Shown here one piece after another: positions 1 to 4,975 of a stretch of DNA of 6,433 bases (positions are counted from its first letter, which is position 1; the number at the start of each line of letters is the position of its first letter). The notes beneath the pieces were generated by a model that did no database searches, had not been told where the DNA came from, and saw nothing but the letters and a program-made list of their open reading frames with translations. The stretch spans positions 1 to 6,433 of the forward strand of contig CALJPJ010000256.1 in the NCBI GenBank assembly GCA_937980625.1, read 5' to 3'. The position numbers and the translations under genes were made by a program. The stretch is from an uncultured Bdellovibrionales bacterium (GTDB lineage Bacteria; Bdellovibrionota; Bdellovibrionia; Bdellovibrionales; UBA1609).

Positions 1-145
1 CAAAATCAGTTTCAACATAATAAAACACAATTTCAAATATTCAGTTGTCAAAGATAATTACATTATCCGCTGGGGAAGCCCGCGGGGTATGCAGGATTAG
101 TTTCCGGGTGTAACTGCAATCCCTCTTTTAGTTGATTTAAAAGGT
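1..145. other. Non-coding or degraded 5' flank with GC-rich island
   Basis: No complete gene is visible here. Bases 66-125 contain 36 G or C out of 60, in sharp contrast to the A+T-rich sequence on both sides, and include the 8-bp palindrome CCCGCGGG (79-86). The + frame of the downstream cysteine-repeat gene is open from position 2 through the whole stretch except for one TAG at 98-100. This could therefore be a decayed 5' part of that gene, or an unrelated insertion that replaced it. The hairpin GGATT (94-98) with AATCC (118-122) is weak. I do not recognise a tRNA, intron end or IS end. That the composition is anomalous is certain; what it means is not. Confidence 0.4.
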
Positions 146-1123
146 ATGTGGAGCTATAAGCATGTTCGATTTGATAAAGTTTCATGTATTCCTGATAATT
201 TAGACCCTCAAGTTGAAAGTAATCTTCGAAAACAATATTACTGCAGTAAAGATAACAGTTTTAGTGATGAACAGTGTAGTGATATTGATTCATATGGAGA
301 GTTACAATGCTTGCAAAGTTCTAAAAAAGAAAAACTTAAAATAGACAGTTTAAGGTCAGATTGTAAACAATTAGGTGTTAAATCGAATCCACAGTTTTCT
401 GGACAAATAATCAAGTATTGTACAAAATTTAAAGATTTTAACGCCTGTTTAAATTCTGCTGGTGGGTCTCATGAGTTAATTTTTAAAGAATGTAAAAGAT
501 TTATGGGCAGTGAATATGAATTAAAATGTATGGAGCTTTCTAAAAAAAGAAGTACTTTTGAGGTAGAAACCTGTAATGACTTTGGAAATTATAATAATTT
601 TGAAGAGTGTATAAATAGGTTGCCAGATAGGATCATTGAACCTCATATTGTAAAAGCTTGTGATGATTTTTTGTACATGAACCCAAGAATTGAATGCTTA
701 AACTTAATGACAGGTTATTCTCCAGCAGCTGTTGACTTGTGTAAAGGTTTTATGGGTATAGATACAAAGCGGAACTGTATTGAAGGCTTGCCAGAGAAAG
801 TAATTGAAACACATGTCAGCAAGGCTTGTGACGACTTCAGATATTTAAATGATAGACTTGAATGTGTAAACTTTATGGCTGGTCGAACATCATTAGAGGT
901 TGATTTCTGTGATGATTATATCCAATTAGAGGCGCAGAGGCAGTGCATAGATGGTTTACCAAATAAAAAAATTGAACTCCATGTGATTGATTTTTGTAAT
1001 GATTTTTCTCATCTTAGTTCGAGGGCTCAGTGTCTTTCATTTTCAGTGGGTAAAACTAAAGATCAACTAAATAACTGTAAAATTAATAATTTAAGTAGTC
1101 GTAGAATCTGTCTGGAAAAATAG
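146..1123 (+). CDS. Cysteine-rich protein with 56-residue tandem repeats, unknown function
   Basis: I do not recognise a named family. The 325-residue product has 23 cysteines. From residue 116 it is built of three exact 56-residue units (116-171, 172-227, 228-283) and a 42-residue partial unit (284-325). Cysteines fall at unit positions 1, 13, 28 and 40, giving two C-x11-C pairs per unit, with a conserved LPxxxIExH segment at positions 44-52. The spacing suggests helical hairpins held by disulphides, which would require an oxidising compartment. However, no signal peptide follows the only plausible start: ATG 146 is the first start codon after the in-frame TAG at 98-100. The AAGG at 141-144 lies only one base before the ATG, too close for a normal ribosome site. 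The real N-terminus may be lost or misplaced, so this may be a 5'-truncated gene. The reading frame itself is convincing because the repeat period is exact. Confidence 0.75.
   Translation: MWSYKHVRFDKVSCIPDNLDPQVESNLRKQYYCSKDNSFSDEQCSDIDSYGELQCLQSSKKEKLKIDSLRSDCKQLGVKSNPQFSGQIIKYCTKFKDFNACLNSAGGSHELIFKECKRFMGSEYELKCMELSKKRSTFEVETCNDFGNYNNFEECINRLPDRIIEPHIVKACDDFLYMNPRIECLNLMTGYSPAAVDLCKGFMGIDTKRNCIEGLPEKVIETHVSKACDDFRYLNDRLECVNFMAGRTSLEVDFCDDYIQLEAQRQCIDGLPNKKIELHVIDFCNDFSHLSSRAQCLSFSVGKTKDQLNNCKINNLSSRRICLEK
491..1120 (+). repeat. In-frame 168-bp (56-codon) tandem repeat, 3.75 units
   Basis: The units start at 491, 659, 827 and 995, the last one incomplete. Every full unit is exactly 168 bp with cysteine codons at the same four places. 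In the final partial unit the last cysteine comes one residue early (residue 322 instead of 323). The DNA of the units has diverged clearly while the cysteines, the LP pair and the histidine at unit position 52 are kept. This points to an old duplication maintained by selection on protein structure rather than a recent slippage expansion. Within a unit there are two unequal halves (27 and 29 residues), each with a C-x11-C pair, so the ancestral repeat may have been a single hairpin of about 28 residues. Confidence 0.85.
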
Positions 1124-1319
1124 TATTTTAATATGTAATAATTTTAGATTTGATTATAAACTATTACGAGCAGTAAGTTACTTGAAAAACTAATATATTT
1201 TAATTACGATTAATCCTTATGACTAATTATCATACATAAGTCTTTATCAAATTAAAATTATTTGGACTAGAGTGTTGGTACGTTTAATGCAATTTTCAAC
1301 TAAAATAATTTAAAATTTT

Positions 1320-1325
1320 AGGAGA
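1320..1325 (+). promoter_or_regulatory. Shine-Dalgarno site for the 1332 gene
   Basis: AGGAGA lies six bases before the ATG at 1332, an ideal spacing that fixes this start. The remaining 200 or so bases between 1124 and 1319 are A+T-rich. I see no convincing promoter there (TTGGAC at 1262 with TTTAAT at 1283 is only 15 bp apart) and no clear terminator for the upstream gene. Confidence 0.8.
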
Positions 1326-1331
1326 AGTATT

Positions 1332-1697
1332 ATGAAAAATTTATTTTTAACCTTTACTATTTTAGTTTTTTCAAGTGCGGCTTATGCTAATCACTGGAGT
1401 TTTTCATGTGATTATGGTGACGATGGAATAGAAATTAGAATTACTAACAATAAAGCTAAGGTAATTGCTCCATTTGGGACAACAGTTTTTGATTATAAAA
1501 ATGAGTTGGGTGATGTAAGAGTATACGAAGGCGATAGAGCAACTTTGTTGGCGCCTAATGCTGAATATACAATTGGTAGAATCCCAATGGGAGCGAGTGC
1601 AAACTTCACTTTAGAAGAGCAAGGCCCTACTGAAGCATTGTCTTTAACTTGTGAGACGAGACCAACATTATCTGTTGATCCTGATTTATACGACTAA
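1332..1697 (+). CDS. Small secreted protein, unknown function
   Basis: The 121-residue product starts with a clear Sec signal peptide: lysine at position 2, a hydrophobic run over residues 4-13, and AYA before a likely cleavage at 19/20. This leaves an acidic mature protein of about 102 residues. Two cysteines (26 and 107) near the two ends of the mature chain could form one disulphide. Alternating hydrophobic and polar stretches suggest a small beta-sheet fold. There is no lipobox cysteine, membrane anchor or enzyme motif, and I do not recognise the family. It appears to be transcribed alone: 208 bases separate it from the gene upstream and a hairpin terminator follows its stop. It is likely periplasmic or extracellular, by inference from the signal peptide. 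Confidence 0.8.
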   Translation: MKNLFLTFTILVFSSAAYANHWSFSCDYGDDGIEIRITNNKAKVIAPFGTTVFDYKNELGDVRVYEGDRATLLAPNAEYTIGRIPMGASANFTLEEQGPTEALSLTCETRPTLSVDPDLYD

Positions 1698-1725
1698 ATT
1701 GTATTTATTTTGAAATTATAAAATT

Positions 1726-1760
1726 TTAAAAGGTGAAGTAAATCTTACTTTGCCTTTTAA
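1726..1760 (+). terminator. Hairpin terminator between convergent genes
   Basis: Bases 1726-1741 pair with 1745-1760 around a three-base loop (ATC), a 16-bp stem. Two of its pairs (T1734 with G1752 and G1735 with T1751) are G-U wobbles in + strand RNA but mismatches in - strand RNA. The 3' side contains CCTTTT, followed by AAGTTTA. It lies 28 bases after the stop of the small secreted protein and 7 bases before the stop of the convergent - strand gene. It may serve both, but the pairing favours the + direction. The U-tract is partly inside the stem, so termination strength cannot be judged by eye. Confidence 0.7.
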
Positions 1761-1767
1761 GTTTATG

Positions 1768-2640
1768 TTATTCAATAGAAAGGTCACTGTTTGAATTAAA
1801 GTAAACTTCCCCTAAGATTTTAATATTTCCATTCAGACTTGAGTTATTCGCGTTGAAGTTTATTTTTATTATGCTATTTGCGATGCTTGGTATTTTATAT
1901 TTATTATTTAAGCTGCTGTTACTTTCATTTTCTTCCACTATGGCCAATTGATTTGTCGGAGTATTTGGAATTTCAATAATAATATTTTTAGAGAACATTA
2001 GTTCGTTTTCTAATTCTTTTGGTATTGAGTCGATCGCTAAAATTTGATCAAAGCTATTTTCATCGTCAGTTAAGTAATGAGCTAAGTAATATTGCTTTTG
2101 TGTTCCAAAAAGGATGTAAGTGAGTTGGTTTTTAGACTCTCCACTAAATTTTTGAGCAAAAAGTGTATCTACCTTTGTAATTGTTGAAAGTTGGTTGGTT
2201 AAAATTTCTGGGCTTGGAAAGTTGGGATTACTTTCAATATGTCCGTATGCTACAATAGCTTGAGTGGTAAATTTATTATTACAAATCATTTCAGGAACCT
2301 TAAATGCTTTACTCTTTGGGCTAAATGAAAAAAATGGGACTTGGGCGGTTGAGGTTTGCTTCAGTATAAATTTTTGGTCATAAGCAGAAAGGGTACTTGA
2401 GTCAAGATTCACAGACCATAGCCCTTGATAAGTATGCATGTTTACATGTCCGCTTTGGCCATTTACTGAACCAGCAAATAAAGGTAAGTGGTAGGCATAA
2501 ATGGTATCTGTAGGGTCACCAAATAAAACCATATTATGAAAACCAGCCATTTCAGTTGCAGCCTGATTGCAGTCATAAGCTTTTACGTTCATTGAAATAG
2601 TTATGAGTGAGATGATTATTAAAATTTTTTGTAAAAACAT
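1768..2640 (-). CDS. Secreted protein with duplicated LFG-AH-L motif, unknown function
   Basis: The 290-residue product has a Sec signal peptide (lysine 5, hydrophobic run over residues 6-17, VKA before a likely cleavage at 21/22). The mature part has two cysteines (24 and 120). Near its start is a block, HNMVLFG (35-41), YAYHLPLF (48-55) and YQGLW (71-75). I associate this with a family of uncharacterised secreted bacterial proteins carrying an LFG...SHLPMF...Y/FQ pattern; that association is from memory and is not proof. A second, similar block occurs at 175-201: YILFG, then YYLAHYL, then FDQIL, suggesting two related beta-rich halves. The C-terminus is rich in Asn and Ser. A Shine-Dalgarno site (complement of 2648-2654, AAGGAGA) lies 7 bases upstream. 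The transporter gene ends 15 bases before this start, so the two genes are probably one operon. Confidence 0.8.
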   Translation of the reverse strand: MFLQKILIIISLITISMNVKAYDCNQAATEMAGFHNMVLFGDPTDTIYAYHLPLFAGSVNGQSGHVNMHTYQGLWSVNLDSSTLSAYDQKFILKQTSTAQVPFFSFSPKSKAFKVPEMICNNKFTTQAIVAYGHIESNPNFPSPEILTNQLSTITKVDTLFAQKFSGESKNQLTYILFGTQKQYYLAHYLTDDENSFDQILAIDSIPKELENELMFSKNIIIEIPNTPTNQLAIVEENESNSSLNNKYKIPSIANSIIKINFNANNSSLNGNIKILGEVYFNSNSDLSIE

Positions 2641-2647
2641 TATATAT

Positions 2648-2654
2648 TCTCCTT
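2648..2654 (-). promoter_or_regulatory. Shine-Dalgarno site of the second operon gene
   Basis: On the - strand this reads AAGGAGA, seven bases before the ATG whose first base is 2640. It occupies nearly all of the 15-base gap after the stop codon of the transporter gene (2658-2656), leaving no room for a separate promoter. This supports co-transcription of the two genes. Confidence 0.8.
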
Positions 2655-2655
2655 G

Positions 2656-3549
2656 TTAAATAGAATTTTTTATTTTTAATATAAATTTATTATTATTATT
2701 TATTAAATTAGCACTAATTATAAGAATAGCTCCCAGCCAAAACATATAATTAGAAGTATTCCCCCAAATCACTGATGAGTATAAAGTGGATAATAGTGGT
2801 TCAGAAGCCATGATTAAGCCAGCAGTATAGCTAGAGATGTTTTTACTACCATAGTAATAAAGCAAGTTTGGAAATAAACCCATTAAGCTTGCATAGCCGA
2901 TAAGCCAAATAGACTTTTTAAATGTAAGCCATGTCATAAAAACATTAAAATCAGTTTTTAAGTTTGAGCTAAATATAAGTAATAAAACAAAAAATGAGAA
3001 AAAATCATAAAAAAAAGAGATGTGAATAGTACTAATATTTTTGCTTCTTAGTTTTTTCGATAAAATAATCCATAAAGCTATAAAAATACTTGCTAGAAAT
3101 GGATACATTAAAAGCTGAAAGTTAATTTGAAGTTCTTTTAAGGAGCTGCCTGATATAAGTAATAAGCCTAGTATTGAGCACATAGCTGTTACAACATTGA
3201 TTATATAGCTATTTTTTTTGAGTATTATGTTGTTTATGGCTAACCAAATGGGGTAGGAGAACATTACAAAAGTAACTAAACCAGGCGATAACCCTTCATT
3301 AATTCCTTTGAACTCAAAAAACTGTAAGCCAGCACCTATGAAGCCAAAAGTTATAAGTAATAACAAGTTATTTTTTTGTATAGCTAGTTGTGGTAGTTTA
3401 GCCACTAAAATAATTGGTATTTGAATTATTAATCGAATGCCAACATAGGATAAGCAAAAAATACTGAGAGGTATACCTGTGTCTAGTATTAGTTTGCTAA
3501 AAGGATGAATGAGTCCGAATAAAATGACAGCAGCAAAAATGTAAAACAT
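2656..3549 (-). CDS. DMT superfamily transporter with two EamA domains
   Basis: This 297-residue, highly hydrophobic inner-membrane protein has about ten predicted helices and the usual length of the drug/metabolite transporter family. It shows the two-fold EamA arrangement. The first half (about 1-130) contains GLSPGLVTFVMFSYPIW near residues 87-103. The second half (about 140-285) contains AGLIMASEPLLSTLYSSVIW, the typical fourth-helix signature with its A-EP-L pattern. Both halves have positively charged loops (KK, KKLRSK). Members of this family export amino acids, metabolites or drugs; the substrate cannot be told from sequence. Translation starts at the ATG whose first base is 3549, with GAGG (complement of 3561-3564) 11 bases upstream. 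It is the first gene of a - strand operon with the secreted LFG-motif protein, and is transcribed divergently from the PLA2-like gene. Confidence 0.9.
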   Translation of the reverse strand: MFYIFAAVILFGLIHPFSKLILDTGIPLSIFCLSYVGIRLIIQIPIILVAKLPQLAIQKNNLLLLITFGFIGAGLQFFEFKGINEGLSPGLVTFVMFSYPIWLAINNIILKKNSYIINVVTAMCSILGLLLISGSSLKELQINFQLLMYPFLASIFIALWIILSKKLRSKNISTIHISFFYDFFSFFVLLLIFSSNLKTDFNVFMTWLTFKKSIWLIGYASLMGLFPNLLYYYGSKNISSYTAGLIMASEPLLSTLYSSVIWGNTSNYMFWLGAILIISANLINNNNKFILKIKNSI

Positions 3550-3567
3550 TAATAAAAAGTCCTCTAG

Positions 3568-3597
3568 ATTATAAAAAACTCATTTTAGAGTTGTTAC
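3568..3597 (-). promoter_or_regulatory. Candidate promoter of the transporter operon
   Basis: On the - strand a perfect TATAAT (complement of 3568-3573) sits 18 bp from GTAACA (complement of 3592-3597), which matches the -35 consensus at four of six bases. The transcript would begin near 3561, leaving a leader of only about 12 bases that just includes the GAGG ribosome site. The region is very A+T-rich, so a chance match is possible. Confidence 0.3.
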
Positions 3598-3604
3598 ATG
3601 AGTT
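3577..3604. promoter_or_regulatory. Inverted repeat, possible operator
   Basis: AACTCAT (3577-3583) and ATGAGTT (3598-3604) are perfect inverted copies separated by 14 bases. The pair brackets the candidate -35 element of the transporter operon. This placement is what a repressor or activator dimer site would show, but seven-base arms in A+T-rich DNA are modest evidence. The 5-base arms AACTC/GAGTT (3577-3581, 3588-3592) form an alternative small hairpin at the same place. Confidence 0.3.
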
Positions 3605-3731
3605 ATAGTATCTATTTTTAAATTAATAAAATTAATAAATTATATGGCACCATCTAAAAAACTAATGACAGAATGTTCACTCATATTATTAAAATTAGTG
3701 GCATTTTGATTGCAGTATCGTAGTCTGAAAT

Positions 3732-3791
3732 AAATATTTTAGCTGTATAATACTTTTTATAAAGATAGGCTTTTTACAGCTGAAAATATTT
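3732..3791. repeat. 15-bp inverted repeat enclosing a TATAAT box
   Basis: The left arm AAATATTTTAGCTGT (3732-3746) is matched by ACAGCT (3776-3781), one bulged G (3782) and AAAATATTT (3783-3791). All 15 positions pair, around a 29-base spacer. The perfect -10-like hexamer TATAAT (3746-3751) begins at the last base of the left arm. If transcription starts about seven bases later, the left arm would not be in the RNA. The repeat would then act as DNA, for example as paired operator half-sites, rather than as an mRNA hairpin. No good -35 partner lies at the right distance (GTCTGA at 3723-3728), as would be expected of an activator-dependent promoter. TTGATT (3706-3711) with AATAAA (3729-3734) is a weaker alternative promoter, and its RNA would include the whole hairpin. 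Confidence 0.5.
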
Positions 3792-3828
3792 TATGAATGT
3801 AAATAATATTAACAATGGAAACCTATAT

Positions 3829-4395
3829 ATGAAGATTATAAAACTAAATTTTTTAATTATTTTTTTATCATTGACTGTTGCTAACAATGCATTTGCAGAT
3901 GATCAAGCTGGTGTTGTTGTTGATCTAAGTGTCTTAGGGGCGGTTAAGAGTATTAATTCTTTTGAAACGGACTTTTGCTCTGTGGCACCTGAAAGTCTTT
4001 TAAAAATCTCTAAAAAGAATTGGGGGCATTGTTGTATTGAGCATGACATCGCTTATTGGGCTGGTGGTACAAGTAATCAACGCTTACTAGCTGATGCCCG
4101 CCTAAGGCAGTGTATGAAAAAGGTTGATAAATTAGCAGCACAGATTTTCTATAGCGTTGTTAGGGTAATGGGGCACCCAGAGGCAATGACAAATGCTCCT
4201 AGTATTGAGCACAGAACCTACCAGTGGGGGTTTGGTTGGAATCACTATGGTGGGTACGATAAATTAGATAACGAGCAAAATGACTTAGTATGTAGTCAAT
4301 TGAGTGATTGGCAAAATACTGGTGCCTATTCTGAGTTTTATCAAACTTATATTTCTATTCAAAAAGAAGAGCCTATTTTACCAGTTTGTCATTAA
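3829..4395 (+). CDS. Secreted phospholipase A2-like protein (CCxxHD motif)
   Basis: The central sequence HCCIEHDIAYW (67-77) carries the paired cysteines and His-Asp dyad (H72, D73) of the phospholipase A2 active-site helix. It is followed by GGT and, at 89-95, DARLRQC, a pattern I know from small uncharacterised bacterial PLA2-like proteins. A later WGFGWNHYGGY (133-143) also fits. If active it would hydrolyse phospholipid acyl esters outside the cytoplasm. No classical YGCYCGxGG calcium loop is seen, so activity is uncertain. I chose ATG 3829 (188 residues), which starts directly with a Sec signal peptide (MKIIK, hydrophobic core, AFA cleaved near 23/24) and has GGAA (3816-3819) at good distance. 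An in-frame ATG at 3793 would add 12 polar residues, with no ribosome site. The mature part has six cysteines. The gene stands alone, divergent from the transporter operon, with palindromes on both sides. Confidence 0.7.
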   Translation: MKIIKLNFLIIFLSLTVANNAFADDQAGVVVDLSVLGAVKSINSFETDFCSVAPESLLKISKKNWGHCCIEHDIAYWAGGTSNQRLLADARLRQCMKKVDKLAAQIFYSVVRVMGHPEAMTNAPSIEHRTYQWGFGWNHYGGYDKLDNEQNDLVCSQLSDWQNTGAYSEFYQTYISIQKEEPILPVCH

Positions 4396-4457
4396 AATGA
4401 AGGTTTTTAGTTTCGCTAGATTTGATTAAAGACAAGTATGAGAAAACTGTATAAACC

Positions 4458-4580
4458 TCTTTAAATAACTCTCTGAATTCTAAACTTATTTAAATCATGG
4501 TGAGTAGAGCTCTCCTTCAGAGAGCTGTTTGAGCACATTATAATTTAAATAAGTTTAGAATTTGGAGAGTTATTTAAAGA
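4458..4580 (+). repeat. 123-nt near-perfect foldback (MITE-like or structured RNA)
   Basis: Bases 4458-4495 pair with 4543-4580, giving 38-nt arms. The only two deviations (T4474 with G4564, G4475 with T4563) are G-U wobbles in + strand RNA, so the + transcript forms an unbroken 38-bp stem. The 47-base centre continues with ATGGTG against CATTAT (two more wobbles). It is capped by a 7-bp hairpin, AGCTCTC (4508-4514) with GAGAGCT (4520-4526) and loop CTTCA. The 9-mer TTTAAATAA occurs four times, twice in each orientation (4460, 4486, 4544, 4570). There is no U-tract after the right arm and no obvious target-site duplication (CC on the left, AT on the right). It starts 62 bases after the PLA2-like stop codon. 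It could be a small non-autonomous transposable element, a terminator/processing hairpin, or a regulatory RNA. The structure is certain and the role unknown. Confidence 0.85.
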
Positions 4581-4709
4581 ATGTGTGTGATAAGCTAAGC
4601 TAAAATGGTTTTTTATTAAAAAATAGATGAAGCAGCTTTAAGTATCTGTTTTTACTGGACATGTTATTATCAACAAGCTTTCACTAAGCTCTCGAATAGC
4701 CTCCTTTTT

Positions 4710-4736
4710 TTGACTCTAATATAGGGGAGTGATAAT
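4710..4736 (+). promoter_or_regulatory. Candidate feoAB promoter
   Basis: TTGACT (4710-4715) and GATAAT (4731-4736) each match the sigma-70 consensus at five of six bases but are only 15 bp apart. Transcription from here would begin around 4743, practically at the feoA ATG. The TGATAAT overlapping the -10 resembles half of a Fur site, which would suit an iron-repressed gene, but the other half is missing. This is a guess from local sequence. Confidence 0.25.
4724..4729 (+). promoter_or_regulatory. Purine-rich candidate ribosome site of feoA
   Basis: GGGGAG is the only Shine-Dalgarno-like run before feoA, but 15 bases lie between it and ATG 4745, longer than the usual 5-10. No in-frame ATG, GTG or TTG start occurs between it and that ATG; the frame is closed by TAA at 4733-4735. 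So the start stays at 4745 despite the poor spacing. Confidence 0.4.
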
Positions 4737-4744
4737 TAGCGCTT

Positions 4745-4975
4745 ATGACTTTGTGGAACCTTAAGCCAAATGAAAACTGTCGAGTGAAAGACCTTAAAAA
4801 AGTTTCTAAAGACGTATCTTTTAAAATTAGAGACTTGGGTATACTGGAATCTGAAGAGATAGGCTGTTTACAGTGGATACCTTTTGGTGGCCCAAGAGTT
4901 TATAAACTAGAAAATGGAGTTTTTGCTTTAGAAAAATCTATTGCACAGAATATTGAAGTGGAGCTTATTAGTTAA
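4745..4975 (+). CDS. feoA: Ferrous iron transport protein A
   Basis: This 76-residue cytoplasmic protein has the size and layout of FeoA, an SH3-like beta barrel that associates with the transporter FeoB and is needed for full Fe(II) uptake. The typical segments are visible: an LxxLGI-type turn (RDLGILESEEI, 29-39), the central PFGGPRVYKLENGVFAL (46-62) and the closing EKSIAQNIEVEL (63-74). It has two cysteines, 12 and 41, not known as FeoA functional residues. The stop codon overlaps the start of feoB in the sequence TAATG, so the two are translationally coupled. The identification rests on sequence pattern plus the adjacent FeoB and is strong. Regulation by iron through Fur is usual for this operon in other bacteria, but no complete Fur box could be read here. 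Confidence 0.9.
   Translation: MTLWNLKPNENCRVKDLKKVSKDVSFKIRDLGILESEEIGCLQWIPFGGPRVYKLENGVFALEKSIAQNIEVELIS

Larger units (their letters stand above)
4396..4744 (+). other. 349-base intergenic region before feoA
   Basis: No protein gene of credible length is present on either strand. The region holds the 123-nt foldback (4458-4580), a T6/A6 hairpin (4609-4623) without GC pairs, and the feoA leader with GGGGAG and a possible promoter. Single Fur-like half-sites, ATTATCA (4666-4672) and TGATAAT (4730-4736), are present. They do not form a proper Fur box, since the partner half is missing in each case. The stretch 4624-4705 shows nothing else I can support. Confidence 0.7.

Noticed and set aside
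66..125. tRNA, group II intron end or IS terminus in the GC-rich island
   Set aside because: No T-loop, acceptor stem, domain V-like hairpin or terminal inverted repeat could be found.
491..1120. CRISPR-like array
   Set aside because: The periodicity is 168 bp, in frame and diverged, with coding constraint on cysteines; it is a protein repeat with no identical direct repeats.
1275..1306. Promoter TTGGTA/TAAAAT before the 1332 gene
   Set aside because: The 20-bp spacing is too long and the -35 match is poor; not better than chance in this A+T-rich spacer.
3793..3828. Upstream ATG of the PLA2-like gene
   Set aside because: It adds twelve polar, Asn-rich residues before a standard signal peptide and has no Shine-Dalgarno sequence; ATG 3829 fits better.
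4609..4623. T6-ATT-A6 hairpin as terminator
   Set aside because: The stem is only A-T pairs, the loop is three bases and no GC clamp or following T-run exists; it is likely a product of base composition.
4666..4736. Fur box upstream of feoA
   Set aside because: ATTATCA (4666-4672) and TGATAAT (4730-4736) are each only half of a 7-1-7 site; the partner halves match poorly and they lie far apart.
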